Program-made: the position numbers and the translations under genes
DNA from: Treponema sp. UBA4377
GTDB lineage: Bacteria > Spirochaetota > Spirochaetia > Treponematales > Treponemataceae
NCBI GenBank assembly: GCA_002391235.1
Contig: DGRX01000017.1
Coordinates: forward strand, 13,702 to 69,810
Length of the DNA stretch: 56,109 nucleotides
Direction: 5' to 3'
Notes under the pieces: model-generated
What the model was told of the DNA's origin: nothing
Databases searched by the model: none
Seen by the model: only the letters and a program-made list of their open reading frames with translations
Part shown: positions 40,407 to 48,661 of the stretch, one piece after another
Numbering within the stretch: position 1 is the stretch's first letter
Layout of the letters: each line of letters begins with the position of its first letter

Positions 40407-42263
40407 CTAAAATTCTTTTGCCTTTTTGCTCTTAAAGTATGACGAGCTTGAGCCGCTGCGCTCTGTGGCGGTGTGGGGGCGGGCGCGGCCCTTTGTTTTC
40501 TTAAAGCCGTCGCTTTCGCCTTTCTTAAAGCTGTCGCGCTTTCTTCCGTATCCGCGTCCTTCGCCAAAGTCCGAGCTTTTGGAGCTTCGCCTTCCGCCGC
40601 GTCCGCCGCGCGAGCCTCCTGCCTTTGTGTCCACGTGGATGTGAGGAATCGAATTGTCGCGGCTTGCCATTTCAAGCAGGCGCGCCGCGTCTTCCTTTGG
40701 AAGGCTTACCAAGCTAAAGCTTGTCGTCACGTCTATGCGGTCGACTTTCTTTCCGGGAATGTGGAGCGTGTCGCTGAACCAGTCGGCGATTTCGCGCGCG
40801 TTGTAGCCGTCGCGACGGCCAAGCTGGATGTACAATCTTGTTTGGTCTTCGCGCGGAGCGTCGTCATAGCGGTCGCGGCCTCTTCCTCTTCCTTCGCGTC
40901 CGCCCTTTTCGGCGGCGACTTTCTTTATTTCGTCGTAGCGGTCCCTGTCAAGCTTTTCGCCGTAAAAGGCTTGGAGAACGCCGGCCAAAACTTCCTTGGC
41001 GTCCTTGTCCTGGCAAAGGTCATCGGCCATTTGGACAAAGCCTTCGTCGGCCGTTGCGCCTTCCTTTTGCAAGGAATCTTTCAAAGCCTCAAAAAGGGCC
41101 GCGCGCTTGATTTCCAAAACAGAATCGATAGAAGGAACCTCGCCTTCGTCCAAGTCGCCCTTGCTGGCCTTTGCGACTCGGGCTTTCATAAAGTTAAGCT
41201 TTCTCCTCTCGTTGGGGCTTACAAAAGTAACCGCGACTCCGCTAGTGCCCGCGCGGCCCGTTCTTCCAATGCGGTGAATGTATGTCGACGAGTCAAAGGG
41301 AAGCGAGTAGTTGACTACATGGCTTAGGCCTGTGATGTCGATTCCGCGGGCGGCGACGTCTGTTGCCACAAGGATGCGGGTTTTCTTTGAGCGGAAGCGG
41401 GCCAAGATTTTTTCGCGTTGGCCCTGCGGAATGTCTCCGTGCAAGGCCGCGGCTTCGTAGCCCTTTTCGTCAAGACGGCGGCTTACGGTGTCGGCGTCGT
41501 TTTTGGTCTGCGTAAAGACAAGGCCGTAAAAGTCAGGGTTTGAGTCGATCAAGCGGACGAGCGCCTCAACCTTGTCGCCTTCGCGCAAGACCCAATACTT
41601 TTGGTCTATCAAAAGCGGCTCTTCAACGATTCCTTCCTCTTCCACGATTTCGTATTCGCCCATGAACTTTTGCGCGATTTTCAAAATCGGAGCGGGCATC
41701 GTCGCGCTGAAAAGCAAAATGCGCGAGTCCGGGTTTGCGTTGGCAAAGATATTTTCGATGTCGTCGATAAAGCCCATGTCGAGCATTTCGTCGCCTTCGT
41801 CAAGGATGAAGTATTCGATTTTGGAAAGGTCAAGCTTTTTGCGCTCGATCAAGTCCTGCACGCGGCCCGGCGTTCCTGTTACGATGTCCGCTCCTTTTTT
41901 GAGCTGGCGGATTTGCTCCATGATGCTCGCTCCGCCGTAAACGACGCAGTTTGTCGGCTTTCCGTTGTCGCTGAAGGAATCCATTTCGCGGCAAGTCTGA
42001 ACGGCAAGCTCGCGCGTCGGCTCGAGAATCAAGGCGCGAACATGGTCGCTTTCTCCGCGCAAACGCTGAATCAAGGGCAAGCCGAAAGCGGCCGTCTTTC
42101 CCGTGCCGGTTCGGGCGCGGGCGATTACGTTGGCCTCGCCGTTCAACAGGCGAGGGATTGCCAAAACTTGGATTGGTGAAGGTGTTTCAAAACCCTTGCG
42201 CGCGACTGCGGCAAGAATTTGCTCGTCAAGACCGAGGTCTTCAAAAGTGATAGAGTCTTCCAT
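40407..42263 (-). CDS. DEAD-box type RNA helicase with DbpA-like RNA-binding domain
   Basis: The protein has 618 residues. Helicase motifs: Q motif (ITFEDLGLDEQILAAV), ARTGTGKTAAFGLPLI, PTREL, motif II, LLFSATMP and HRIGRTGRAG. Motif II reads DEGD (FILDEGDEMLDMGF) instead of DEAD. After a spacer (about 440-510), residues about 510-585 match the DbpA RNA-binding domain (RLYIQLGRRDGYNAREIADW), then a Gly/Arg/Lys/Ser-rich tail. CsdA/DeaD-like helicases of this layout act in ribosome assembly and RNA unfolding in the cold. ATG 42263 follows GGGGAC. A leader of about 100 bases precedes it. Confidence 0.92.
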   Translation of the reverse strand: MEDSITFEDLGLDEQILAAVARKGFETPSPIQVLAIPRLLNGEANVIARARTGTGKTAAFGLPLIQRLRGESDHVRALILEPTRELAVQTCREMDSFSDNGKPTNCVVYGGASIMEQIRQLKKGADIVTGTPGRVQDLIERKKLDLSKIEYFILDEGDEMLDMGFIDDIENIFANANPDSRILLFSATMPAPILKIAQKFMGEYEIVEEEGIVEEPLLIDQKYWVLREGDKVEALVRLIDSNPDFYGLVFTQTKNDADTVSRRLDEKGYEAAALHGDIPQGQREKILARFRSKKTRILVATDVAARGIDITGLSHVVNYSLPFDSSTYIHRIGRTGRAGTSGVAVTFVSPNERRKLNFMKARVAKASKGDLDEGEVPSIDSVLEIKRAALFEALKDSLQKEGATADEGFVQMADDLCQDKDAKEVLAGVLQAFYGEKLDRDRYDEIKKVAAEKGGREGRGRGRDRYDDAPREDQTRLYIQLGRRDGYNAREIADWFSDTLHIPGKKVDRIDVTTSFSLVSLPKEDAARLLEMASRDNSIPHIHVDTKAGGSRGGRGGRRSSKSSDFGEGRGYGRKRDSFKKGESDGFKKTKGRARPHTATERSGSSSSYFKSKKAKEF

Positions 42264-42362
42264 AATGTCCCCATAGCGCGTTTTGCCACCACTATAGGGA
42301 AAAGATGCCTTGCTACTCTTTACACACTCAAATGGCCTTGCGCGCAACTCAAAATAAAATAG
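42264..42362 (-). promoter_or_regulatory. Long 5' leader of the RNA helicase gene
   Basis: About 99 bases between the predicted start and the ATG, with no other gene. Long leaders are a known feature of cold-induced helicase mRNAs in other bacteria; here only length and position are seen. Confidence 0.4.
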
Positions 42363-42368
42363 AGCCGT

Positions 42369-42397
42369 AGTGTATAGGATTCGCGTGATTGTGTCAA
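42369..42397 (-). promoter_or_regulatory. Promoter of the RNA helicase gene
   Basis: Minus strand: consensus TTGACA (42397-42392), 17-base spacer, TACACT (42374-42369). The -35 overlaps the stop codon of the upstream epimerase gene. Confidence 0.6.
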
Positions 42398-43245
42398 TAG
42401 CTGTCGATGAGCTTGTAAAGCCAGCTTTCCAAGTCGTAGAATTTAAAGCCTAAGCCTTGCGCTTTTTGCGTGTTGATGCTGCGGTTGGCCGGAAGGCCGT
42501 TGTAGGGGGCGGCTTCTCCTGACGCTTCAAGGACGGCTTTTTTTCCAAGCTTTTCTTCCATAAAGTTTACGATTTTTGAAATTTTCACAGTTCCGTTGGA
42601 GCAGCCGTTGAAAGGGCCCGGGGCGAAATTTTCCGCAAGATGCGCGATGAAGTCTCCTGCCTCGGTTTCGTGAATGAAGGGGCTGTCCATTTCCATGTCG
42701 TCGATGAACATGGGCTTTTGCTCTTTGATATGTTCAAGGTAAAATCGCAGGCGGCCCGTGTAGTCGTTGGGGCCAAGCACCACCGGGTAGCGGACAAAGG
42801 CGCAGTCGCTTGCGGGCAAAAATTCCAGCGCGGCGCGCTCGGCCAAGCGCTTTGTTTCCGCGTAGTCGTCCAGCCTGTCCGTCCATTTTAACGGATGGGA
42901 GGCGGCGTCAAATTCCTCTTCCTTTGTGTCTGTGTGAATTTTTTTGTAAACGGCGCAAGTGGACATTTGGATGTATTTTTTGCAGGGCGCGTTTTGAAGG
43001 AGCGAGCGGACGTCGTTTGAGCTGTAGGCGATTTTGTCAATCGTTACGTCAAAGTTTTTTTTGCCAAGCGCGGCCGCGACGCTTTTAGGGTCGTTCTTGT
43101 CAAAGATGATTTGCTCGACAGTTCCGTCAAAAGAGAACTTTGTGTTTCCCCTTGTGGCGACTGTGACTTTGTGGCCTTTTTTTAAAAGCGCGTTGACCAT
43201 AGGAATTCCAAAAAATTTTGTTCCGCCGATTACCAAAATGTTCAT
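42394..43245 (-). CDS. NAD-dependent epimerase/dehydratase family protein
   Basis: The protein has 283 residues. It starts NILVIGGTKFFGIPMVNALL, a Rossmann GxxGxxG-like fingerprint, and has an extended SDR layout with the active-site type region YAETKRLAERAALEFLP (Tyr-x3-Lys). It lacks a clear substrate clue; relatives act on nucleotide sugars. A GGAGAA site precedes ATG 43245, one base after the upstream DUF4153 stop, so both belong to one transcript. Confidence 0.85.
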   Translation of the reverse strand: MNILVIGGTKFFGIPMVNALLKKGHKVTVATRGNTKFSFDGTVEQIIFDKNDPKSVAAALGKKNFDVTIDKIAYSSNDVRSLLQNAPCKKYIQMSTCAVYKKIHTDTKEEEFDAASHPLKWTDRLDDYAETKRLAERAALEFLPASDCAFVRYPVVLGPNDYTGRLRFYLEHIKEQKPMFIDDMEMDSPFIHETEAGDFIAHLAENFAPGPFNGCSNGTVKISKIVNFMEEKLGKKAVLEASGEAAPYNGLPANRSINTQKAQGLGFKFYDLESWLYKLIDSY

Positions 43246-43246
43246 T

Positions 43247-44914
43247 TTATTTTTCTCCGTTCCTCTCTGACTTTATCGCAAATCCCCTCGCAAAAAAATA
43301 CGAAAAGCGGCCTTCGCCATCGGATGCGTTTGCGCAAGCGTAAGTCAGCGCAATCGTGTATCCGTCGCCGGCGTCAATGTAAATTGGTTCGCTTTCAGTA
43401 ATTTTGTCAACGTCCTTTTCCTTAAGCCTTAACAGCGGCCTGATGTCTTTTGACAAATCATAGGTTTTGTCAGAAAATTTCACAAGGCATTTTTCGGGGC
43501 TTTCGTCGCTTTTTTCCCTCTCTAGGACGTAAAATTCAGAGGCCTGTGGAACGGAAATTTTTTTCGAGCTTGGAACGTCAAGCTCAAAATAGTACGAAAG
43601 CTTTTTTTCTTCGTTTGTCCTAAAGCCGAAGGTTTTTTCAAAGTCTTTTTCGCGCCTCAATTCGTCTTTGTCTTGAACGCTTTCAAACCATTTTGGGCGC
43701 TTGTTAAAGACCCGGATTTTTTCATAGGCGCGGCTTAAAACCTCGCGCTCCTCGTTGGTCAAAATTTCCGCGGCCTTTTTGGCGTCGACTTTTCCGTCGG
43801 CAAGCAAGGCGCGCTCGTTTAGAATTTTTTCCATGATTCGCGTTTGGCTCCAAAGCGGAACGTTTTGAATGTTCAGCGGAGACGCTCCGGCAAAAACAAG
43901 AAGGCCCGCGAGAATTGGGCAAAGGAGGAAGATGCGCTTTCCATTTTTGTAAAAGGAAAGCGCGATCGCCGCGCAGGTGAACAAGGTGTACATTACGACC
44001 GCGTAGCGGTTTGGCGAGATTCCGTGCGCGCGGATTCTGTCGATTGAAATTAAAATTTGAACAGCCACAAGCGGCAGCAAGACAAAGGGGCAGACTTTCT
44101 TAAAAAGCCTTGTCGCCTTGCAATCGTAATACGAAAGGCAAAAATAGAATAAAATGTATAGAGCCGTGGCGACGCTTATGAATGTGTTGGCGTCGCGCAT
44201 CGGGATTGAAAGCGTTATGGCGCTCTTTGCAAGGTAGCAGTAAAGGACAAGGAGCAAAAGCGCGTACAAGGGTAGAAGCGTGTAAAGGAAAACGATTTTG
44301 CACAGTTTTGGAATTTTGATTTCCTCGTGTTTTTTTGAGCTGTACGCCACGAACGTGTTTAGCGCGACGGCGTAAAAAGAAAAGCTCCATATCGCCGTGT
44401 AAAAATCAAATTCGCTTTTATCAAAAAAGAGCGTGGACAAGGCCCAGTAAATTATAGACAAGGCGCAGCCGACGCACATCATTATTATAAAGGCCGCAAA
44501 AAGCGCGGTGAAAATGTTTGGAAGGATTTCGTTTTCTTCTTGGCTAAATCGTAAAAGAAAGGGGCAGATCGCCAACAGCGCGAAGAATATGGAAGCGACT
44601 GCGATGCGGGCGTCTTCAAAGTTCTTGTAAAAAATAAAAAGCGGGATCACAAAAAGGGCGCAAGCCGCTTGGAGCGCAAGCCTCGCTTTAATTCGTTTTT
44701 CCAAGAGCTTTTCCGCAAGCAGCTGGACCGCGAACGCAAGAGCCGCTCCAAAGACAAGGCAAAAGGCGAGCGACATGAAAAAATCGATTCGCTCAAAGGG
44801 CTTGAACGCTGCCGTCATTAAAACTGCAGCCGCTCCCAGCGTAAGCAAATGCAAGGCCGTAAACCTTAAAAACGATGGAAGCATGGTCTTAAAAAAAGAG
44901 GAAAAATGTTTCAT
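43247..44914 (-). CDS. DUF4153-type polytopic membrane protein
   Basis: The protein has 555 residues. The first about 370 hold roughly ten membrane segments (LHLLTLGAAAVLMTAAF, FCLVFGAALAFAVQLLA, VAIYILF-type VATALYILFYFCLSY). A charged soluble C-terminal domain follows (DELRREKDFEKTFGFRTNEE, DAGDGYTIALTYACANAS). This matches DUF4153, a family of unknown function. It has no ribosome site; a promoter with consensus TTGACA ends nine bases before ATG 44914, so the message has at most a very short leader. Confidence 0.75.
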   Translation of the reverse strand: MKHFSSFFKTMLPSFLRFTALHLLTLGAAAVLMTAAFKPFERIDFFMSLAFCLVFGAALAFAVQLLAEKLLEKRIKARLALQAACALFVIPLFIFYKNFEDARIAVASIFFALLAICPFLLRFSQEENEILPNIFTALFAAFIIMMCVGCALSIIYWALSTLFFDKSEFDFYTAIWSFSFYAVALNTFVAYSSKKHEEIKIPKLCKIVFLYTLLPLYALLLLVLYCYLAKSAITLSIPMRDANTFISVATALYILFYFCLSYYDCKATRLFKKVCPFVLLPLVAVQILISIDRIRAHGISPNRYAVVMYTLFTCAAIALSFYKNGKRIFLLCPILAGLLVFAGASPLNIQNVPLWSQTRIMEKILNERALLADGKVDAKKAAEILTNEEREVLSRAYEKIRVFNKRPKWFESVQDKDELRREKDFEKTFGFRTNEEKKLSYYFELDVPSSKKISVPQASEFYVLEREKSDESPEKCLVKFSDKTYDLSKDIRPLLRLKEKDVDKITESEPIYIDAGDGYTIALTYACANASDGEGRFSYFFARGFAIKSERNGEK

Positions 44915-44923
44915 ATTGTCTTA

Positions 44924-44952
44924 ATTCTAAAGATTTGCCGGCTTGTTGTCAA
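44924..44952 (-). promoter_or_regulatory. DUF4153 gene promoter, near-leaderless
   Basis: Minus strand: TTGACA (44952-44947), 17-base spacer, TAGAAT (44929-44924), nine bases, ATG 44914. Confidence 0.65.
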
Positions 44953-45026
44953 AGCCGCGAATAATGAAAAAAAAGACACGCTTGTCGCCGAAATATTTGA
45001 CCGCGCAAAGCGGCAGGATGTTGTGT

Positions 45027-45551
45027 CTAGCGCAGGTCTTTTTCCATCAAATAAAAAAGGCCTTTGCGCCAATTGGCTTCGCCGGTTTTGCGGTAGCCCG
45101 CGCGTTCGTACAATCTTTGCGAAAAAGGGTTTTGGCTAAAGACGTCAAGACGGATGGAAGCGGCTCCAAGGTCGCGCGCTTTTTGCTCTATATGCGCGAG
45201 CGTCATTTTTGCGATGCCTTGGTTTTGAAAGTCCGGGTGAACGCAAATGCGGTGCAATACGCGCCAGTCGCCTTGGATTGTCCACGCGGCCGTTTTGTAT
45301 TCTTCGTCACATTCTTTGTTGAGAACGTAAATTACGGCTATGCGCTTTGTGTTTTGAAATTCTGTTTGGCCTATAAAAAGCGAGCGCGATTTTATGTCAT
45401 TCAAAAAATCCTCGCGGGCAGGATAAATTTCATCCCACTGAAAAATTCCCCGCCTTTCCATTTCGGCGACCGCCGCTTGTACAAGCGCGCAAATTTCGTC
45501 TAGGTCGCCTTCTTCCGCGAGCCTGTAAGTTATTCGCAATCCGTCATTCAT
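45027..45551 (-). CDS. GNAT-family N-acetyltransferase
   Basis: The protein has 174 residues. The acetyl-CoA-binding motif A is seen as HRICVHPDFQNQGIAKMTLA, and the fold ends with SIRLDVFSQNPFSQRLYERA and GYRKTGE. GNAT enzymes acetylate amino groups of antibiotics, peptides or metabolites; the substrate is unknown. It lies at the start of the accessory block, four bases after the VOC gene on the same strand. Confidence 0.88.
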   Translation of the reverse strand: MNDGLRITYRLAEEGDLDEICALVQAAVAEMERRGIFQWDEIYPAREDFLNDIKSRSLFIGQTEFQNTKRIAVIYVLNKECDEEYKTAAWTIQGDWRVLHRICVHPDFQNQGIAKMTLAHIEQKARDLGAASIRLDVFSQNPFSQRLYERAGYRKTGEANWRKGLFYLMEKDLR

Positions 45552-45555
45552 TTTC

Positions 45556-45948
45556 TTATTCCTTCACGAACGAGCCGATTTCAACAAGGTTCCCTTCCGG
45601 GTCGGCGATGTAGCAGGTGCGCTGGCCCCAAGGTTCTGTCGTGGGCGGCATGACAGGCGCAGCGCCTTTTGCAGTCACATCCGCAAAGGTTTTGTCAACA
45701 GCGGCGTAGTTTTCCACACCCAGGGCAATTTCAAAGTGTCCGTTGACTTTGTCGGCGTAGTTGAATTTTGAATTGGTCATCTTTTCAATGTCATTTCTGC
45801 CGTACAGCAAAAACAAGGTGCCGTCTTTTTCAAGAAAAACGTTTGTCGTGTTCTCGTCTTCCTTGATTCCAAAGCCAAGAACGTCGCGGTAAAAGCGCGC
45901 CATCGTCGGCATGTCCTTTACAAAAATTCCGAATCCTTCAAGTTTCAT
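45556..45948 (-). CDS. VOC/glyoxalase-fold protein, copy 1
   Basis: The protein has 130 residues in the VOC (glyoxalase/bleomycin resistance) fold: KLEGFGIFVKDMPTMARFYR, DVLGFGIKEDENTTNVFLEK, and the end EPWGQRTCYIADPEGNLVEI. VOC proteins act as metal enzymes or as drug-binding resistance proteins. About 124 of 130 residues are identical to the product of the copy at 50050-50442 on the other strand. GGAGGC precedes ATG 45948. A TATAAT at 45977-45972 with a weak -35 may give it its own, activator-dependent promoter behind the AraC gene. Confidence 0.88.
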   Translation of the reverse strand: MKLEGFGIFVKDMPTMARFYRDVLGFGIKEDENTTNVFLEKDGTLFLLYGRNDIEKMTNSKFNYADKVNGHFEIALGVENYAAVDKTFADVTAKGAAPVMPPTTEPWGQRTCYIADPEGNLVEIGSFVKE

Positions 45949-46016
45949 ATTGCCTCCAATCTTTTTTTTCAATTATAAGATAGATTCCGATTTATGTATT
46001 GTAAAAATCCGACAGT

Positions 46017-46826
46017 TTATTTTGCGCTGAATGCAATTTTGCGGGCTTCCGTAAGATTCATTCCGTGGAATTTTTTGAAGTCGTTCAAAAGGTGAGCTTG
46101 GTCAAAATAGCCAAATTCGGCGACTGCGTCCTGAATGTCAAAAATCTTTGAAAAGCATACGCTCTGCCACAGGCTTTGATAGCGGATGAGCGACGAAACT
46201 TTTTTGGGCGAGAGGGAAAGAGCTTGCGCGAAAAATCGTTCCAGTTGGCGTTCGCTTGCGTGAATGTCTTTTAGCAGGGAAGAGAGGTTCTGCGAGCCGC
46301 GGGTACGAATCATCTGAGTTATTGCGTCCATGACAAGCGAATTTTGTTCAGGCCGTTTTGAAGCGGGGCGGACGAGAAGCTTAAGAAGCGTTTCTTCGGC
46401 AATCTGCTTGAATTCCTCAAGATCCATAGCCGGCGAGAATTTTGAGCGAAGCGATTTTTCGATTGTTAGGAAATGCGCGCGCAATTCAAAGAATCCGTTC
46501 GCGGTTTTAAAAAGCGGCTCGTCTGAAAAAGCGGAAGCCTGCCATGCGTAAAACCTGATTCCAAAAAGCCGTCTGCACTGGCCTTGCGAATGAACTGACT
46601 CAAACATTTTGTCGCTCACACCGCAAAAAAAGAATTCCATTTCCGTTCCGTCTGTTGCAATTATGATATCCGCGCATAAATCTGGAATGATGGGGACTGG
46701 CGAAACTTCATTCCATGAAGTCCAAAAGCAGCGGACGTAAGGAGCAAGCTCCTTTGAAGGATGAAGTTCGCGATAGCCGAAGCGAGAAAACGGAGTTGAT
46801 GTCAGCGGAAAAAACATTTCATTCAT
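46017..46826 (-). CDS. AraC-family transcriptional regulator
   Basis: The protein has 269 residues. The N-terminal part (FGYRELHPSKELAPYVRCFW; DLCADIIIATDG; FFCGVSDKMFESVHSQG) is the DUF6597-like sensor domain common in small AraC regulators. The C-terminal about 100 residues carry two helix-turn-helix motifs, with the AraC signature AEFGYFDQAHLLNDFKKFHG. It sits between the TfoX-N and VOC genes and may control them. In the second copy of this pair (49709-50442) the AraC gene is missing. Confidence 0.88.
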   Translation of the reverse strand: MNEMFFPLTSTPFSRFGYRELHPSKELAPYVRCFWTSWNEVSPVPIIPDLCADIIIATDGTEMEFFFCGVSDKMFESVHSQGQCRRLFGIRFYAWQASAFSDEPLFKTANGFFELRAHFLTIEKSLRSKFSPAMDLEEFKQIAEETLLKLLVRPASKRPEQNSLVMDAITQMIRTRGSQNLSSLLKDIHASERQLERFFAQALSLSPKKVSSLIRYQSLWQSVCFSKIFDIQDAVAEFGYFDQAHLLNDFKKFHGMNLTEARKIAFSAK

Positions 46827-46829
46827 CTC

Positions 46830-47144
46830 TCATTTGGCTTTCTTCGCTTTCTTTTCGGGCAGTTCCGCATGCATGCCTTCCAATAATTCCGCAATTAAAT
46901 CCGCATCCTCAAAATTGTCGAACACATGCATCAGCGTTTTTGATTCCTCGTAAGGATAGCGCAGCTCTGAGTCCGCAAGAAGCCTGTCCGATGTCGGCGT
47001 CCTCTTTAAAAACAGTTCATCGCCGCAAATGTCGCCTATCAGCTTGCCGTTAAAGTACACAAGGTAACCGCCCATCATGGCCCTTATGGCAACGTCGCCG
47101 GCCGCGGAAAAAGTCTCGCGCGCATATTCGTTAAATTCATTCAT
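46830..47144 (-). CDS. TfoX N-terminal-domain protein, copy 1
   Basis: The protein has 104 residues: a stand-alone TfoX N-terminal domain (FSAAGDVAIRAMMGGYLVYF, NGKLIGDICGDELFLKRTPT, YPYEESKTLMHVFDNFEDAD) with a Lys/Ala tail. Full TfoX regulates competence in gamma-proteobacteria; the short form has no known function. GGGGGC precedes ATG 47144. It is over 90% identical to the copy at 49709-50032. Confidence 0.85.
   Translation of the reverse strand: MNEFNEYARETFSAAGDVAIRAMMGGYLVYFNGKLIGDICGDELFLKRTPTSDRLLADSELRYPYEESKTLMHVFDNFEDADLIAELLEGMHAELPEKKAKKAK
46830..47144 (-). repeat. Left arm of an inverted duplication (TfoX-N part)
   Basis: By-eye alignment with 49709-50032 shows about 95% base identity, with a three-codon (KAK) difference at the end. 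The second part of the arm is 45556-45948, which pairs with 50050-50442. Confidence 0.85.
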
Positions 47145-47168
47145 TATGATTGCCCCCAATGCTCCGAT

Positions 47169-47615
47169 TTATCTTTCCAACATAATAATATATTCGGGCG
47201 TGCCTTCCTCAAGTTGTCTTTTTCCGTTCGCTGCGAATCCATGCGCCTCATAAAACTTTATCGCGTCAACATTCTTTTCCAAAACCCACAGGAAACGAGC
47301 GTCATGCGTTTCCTTGGCAAACTCTATGAGCTTGGCGCCAATGCCCTGGCTCCAGAAAAAATAATCCACATACAATTCAACAATTTCTTTTCCATCTATG
47401 TGAATCATTCCCTTAACAATCCCGTCATCGTAAACCCAGATGTTATCGAGAATTTTGGGCTTGCCATATGCTTCTACAAGCTTAACTACCTGCAATTCAT
47501 TGAATGAATAGTCGTCGTTATTGAAAATCGATCTATACTTAACTCTCTTCGCAAACACCAGGATTTCAGCAATTCTTGATAGGTCTTTTGCTTCCGCCTT
47601 TCTTATGTTACCCAC
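47169..47615 (-). CDS. GNAT-family N-acetyltransferase
   Basis: The protein has 148 residues. It starts GNIRKAEAKDLSRIAEILVF and carries VELYVDYFFWSQGIGAKLIE (motif A) and WVLEKNVDAIKFYEAHGF (C-terminal motif). Translation starts at GTG 47615 with GGAG eight bases upstream. It lies on the same strand as the TfoX-N, AraC and VOC genes. A T/A-rich 51-base gap separates it from the next GNAT gene. Confidence 0.87.
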   Translation of the reverse strand: MGNIRKAEAKDLSRIAEILVFAKRVKYRSIFNNDDYSFNELQVVKLVEAYGKPKILDNIWVYDDGIVKGMIHIDGKEIVELYVDYFFWSQGIGAKLIEFAKETHDARFLWVLEKNVDAIKFYEAHGFAANGKRQLEEGTPEYIIMLER

Positions 47616-47666
47616 TTATGTTCTCCATTTTTTTTCTTTCTTTTATCTTTCAACAACAAACTGCAA

Positions 47667-48164
47667 TTAACGTTTTATAATCATATTGCAACGGTCCCAA
47701 GACTCATCCTTGTAATTAAAGGCGCCGTTTGCGACATTCCTCTCGACAAATCCGACTTTTTCGTAGCATTTTATTGCCCGCGCGTTTGCAGAAAAAACAT
47801 TTAAATGAACCGCTTCTGTCGTTTCGTCATTAAACGCCGCCGCCACAGCGCGCTTGAGCATTTCTCTTGCGATGCCTTTGCCGCGCCTTTCAGGATCCAC
47901 AACCACGAATTTCAACATCCCTTCTTTTGTATTCTCATTAACCGAGTATGTATAGAACCCGACTTGGTTCCCGTCATCTTCTGTCGCCACATACGGAACG
48001 TCGCCGCATTGAGACGCAACGCCTTCCAAAAACTCTTTAAATGCGCTCTTTGTCATCGGAAATTGAATTCGATTCGCGCACCACAGCATATGCGTTCTTT
48101 CATCTGAAATCCAAGTTTTAATCACATCAAAATCATCGTCCATATTAAACAATCTTATTTTCAT
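47667..48164 (-). CDS. GNAT-family N-acetyltransferase
   Basis: The protein has 165 residues. It starts KIRLFNMDDDFDVIKTWISD, with the CoA motif LKFVVVDPERRGKGIAREML and NVFSANARAIKCYEKVGF near the end, similar to RimJ/RimL-like acetyltransferases. Its ATG overlaps the stop of the decayed racemase gene (ATGA), so that gene's translation still drives this one. Confidence 0.87.
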   Translation of the reverse strand: MKIRLFNMDDDFDVIKTWISDERTHMLWCANRIQFPMTKSAFKEFLEGVASQCGDVPYVATEDDGNQVGFYTYSVNENTKEGMLKFVVVDPERRGKGIAREMLKRAVAAAFNDETTEAVHLNVFSANARAIKCYEKVGFVERNVANGAFNYKDESWDRCNMIIKR

Positions 48165-48577
48165 ACCGTTCTATCCCTGATATCAGTACATTCATCGAGC
48201 GTGGATTCCTTTACGATTCCGACTTCCAGCTCTTCGAAGATTCGTTTTGCGACAATCTCGCGGTCTGATTTTTCGGGAACAAAAATTTCTATGCCGGCAT
48301 CAAGCAAATCCTTTTTCATGTAGTCCTGTTCCATCGTGAAAATTGTGCCCAAGAGGCCGACTTTCTTGTATCCTTTTTTCTGGATTTCTTCGCAAACTGA
48401 TTTTGGAATGCTTACAAGAGGAATGTTTGTCTTTTGGACGATTTGCTCATACACAATATGCATTGTCGCGGCTGTCAGCGCGATAACCTCCGAGCCGCCC
48501 GCTTTAAGCTTTTCACCTTTTTCGGCCAAAAAGGTTGATTCCGGGCCGGTTCCGCCTACAAGTCCAATTTTTTTCAT
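48161..48577 (-). pseudogene. Shortened aspartate/glutamate racemase-like gene
   Basis: The product has 138 residues, against about 230 in the family. It starts KKIGLVGGTGPESTFLAEKG: about 50 residues that normally follow GPEST are missing, and the text resumes at LKAGGSEVIALTAATMH. A good middle part follows (GYKKVGLLGTIFTMEQDYMK), then the C-terminal catalytic-Cys region (GCTE) is missing and the chain ends CTDIRDRTV. Both losses are in frame. The promoter (48627-48599) and AAGGAAAG site look intact, and translation couples to the next gene, which may be why the frame is kept. Confidence 0.7.
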
Positions 48578-48598
48578 ACTTCTTTCCTTAAATGTTGG

Positions 48599-48627
48599 AT
48601 TATATTGCAAATCAAGCAATAAGGCAA
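48599..48627 (-). promoter_or_regulatory. Promoter of the racemase-like gene and downstream GNAT genes
   Basis: Minus strand: TTGCCT (48627-48622), 17-base spacer, consensus TATAAT (48604-48599). Confidence 0.6.
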
Positions 48628-48632
48628 CGCGC

Positions 48633-48661
48633 TTGAAAAAAATTTGCCTTGGATATATAGT
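48633..48661 (+). promoter_or_regulatory. Promoter of the flavin-binding protein-marR operon
   Basis: TTGAAA (48633-48638), 17-base spacer, TATAGT (48656-48661). Its -10 end overlaps the palindrome at 48659-48674. Confidence 0.65.

Noticed and set aside
40473..41327. Long plus-strand frame opposite the RNA helicase
   Set aside because: It is the antisense of the conserved helicase C-terminal part, with no ribosome site or known family.
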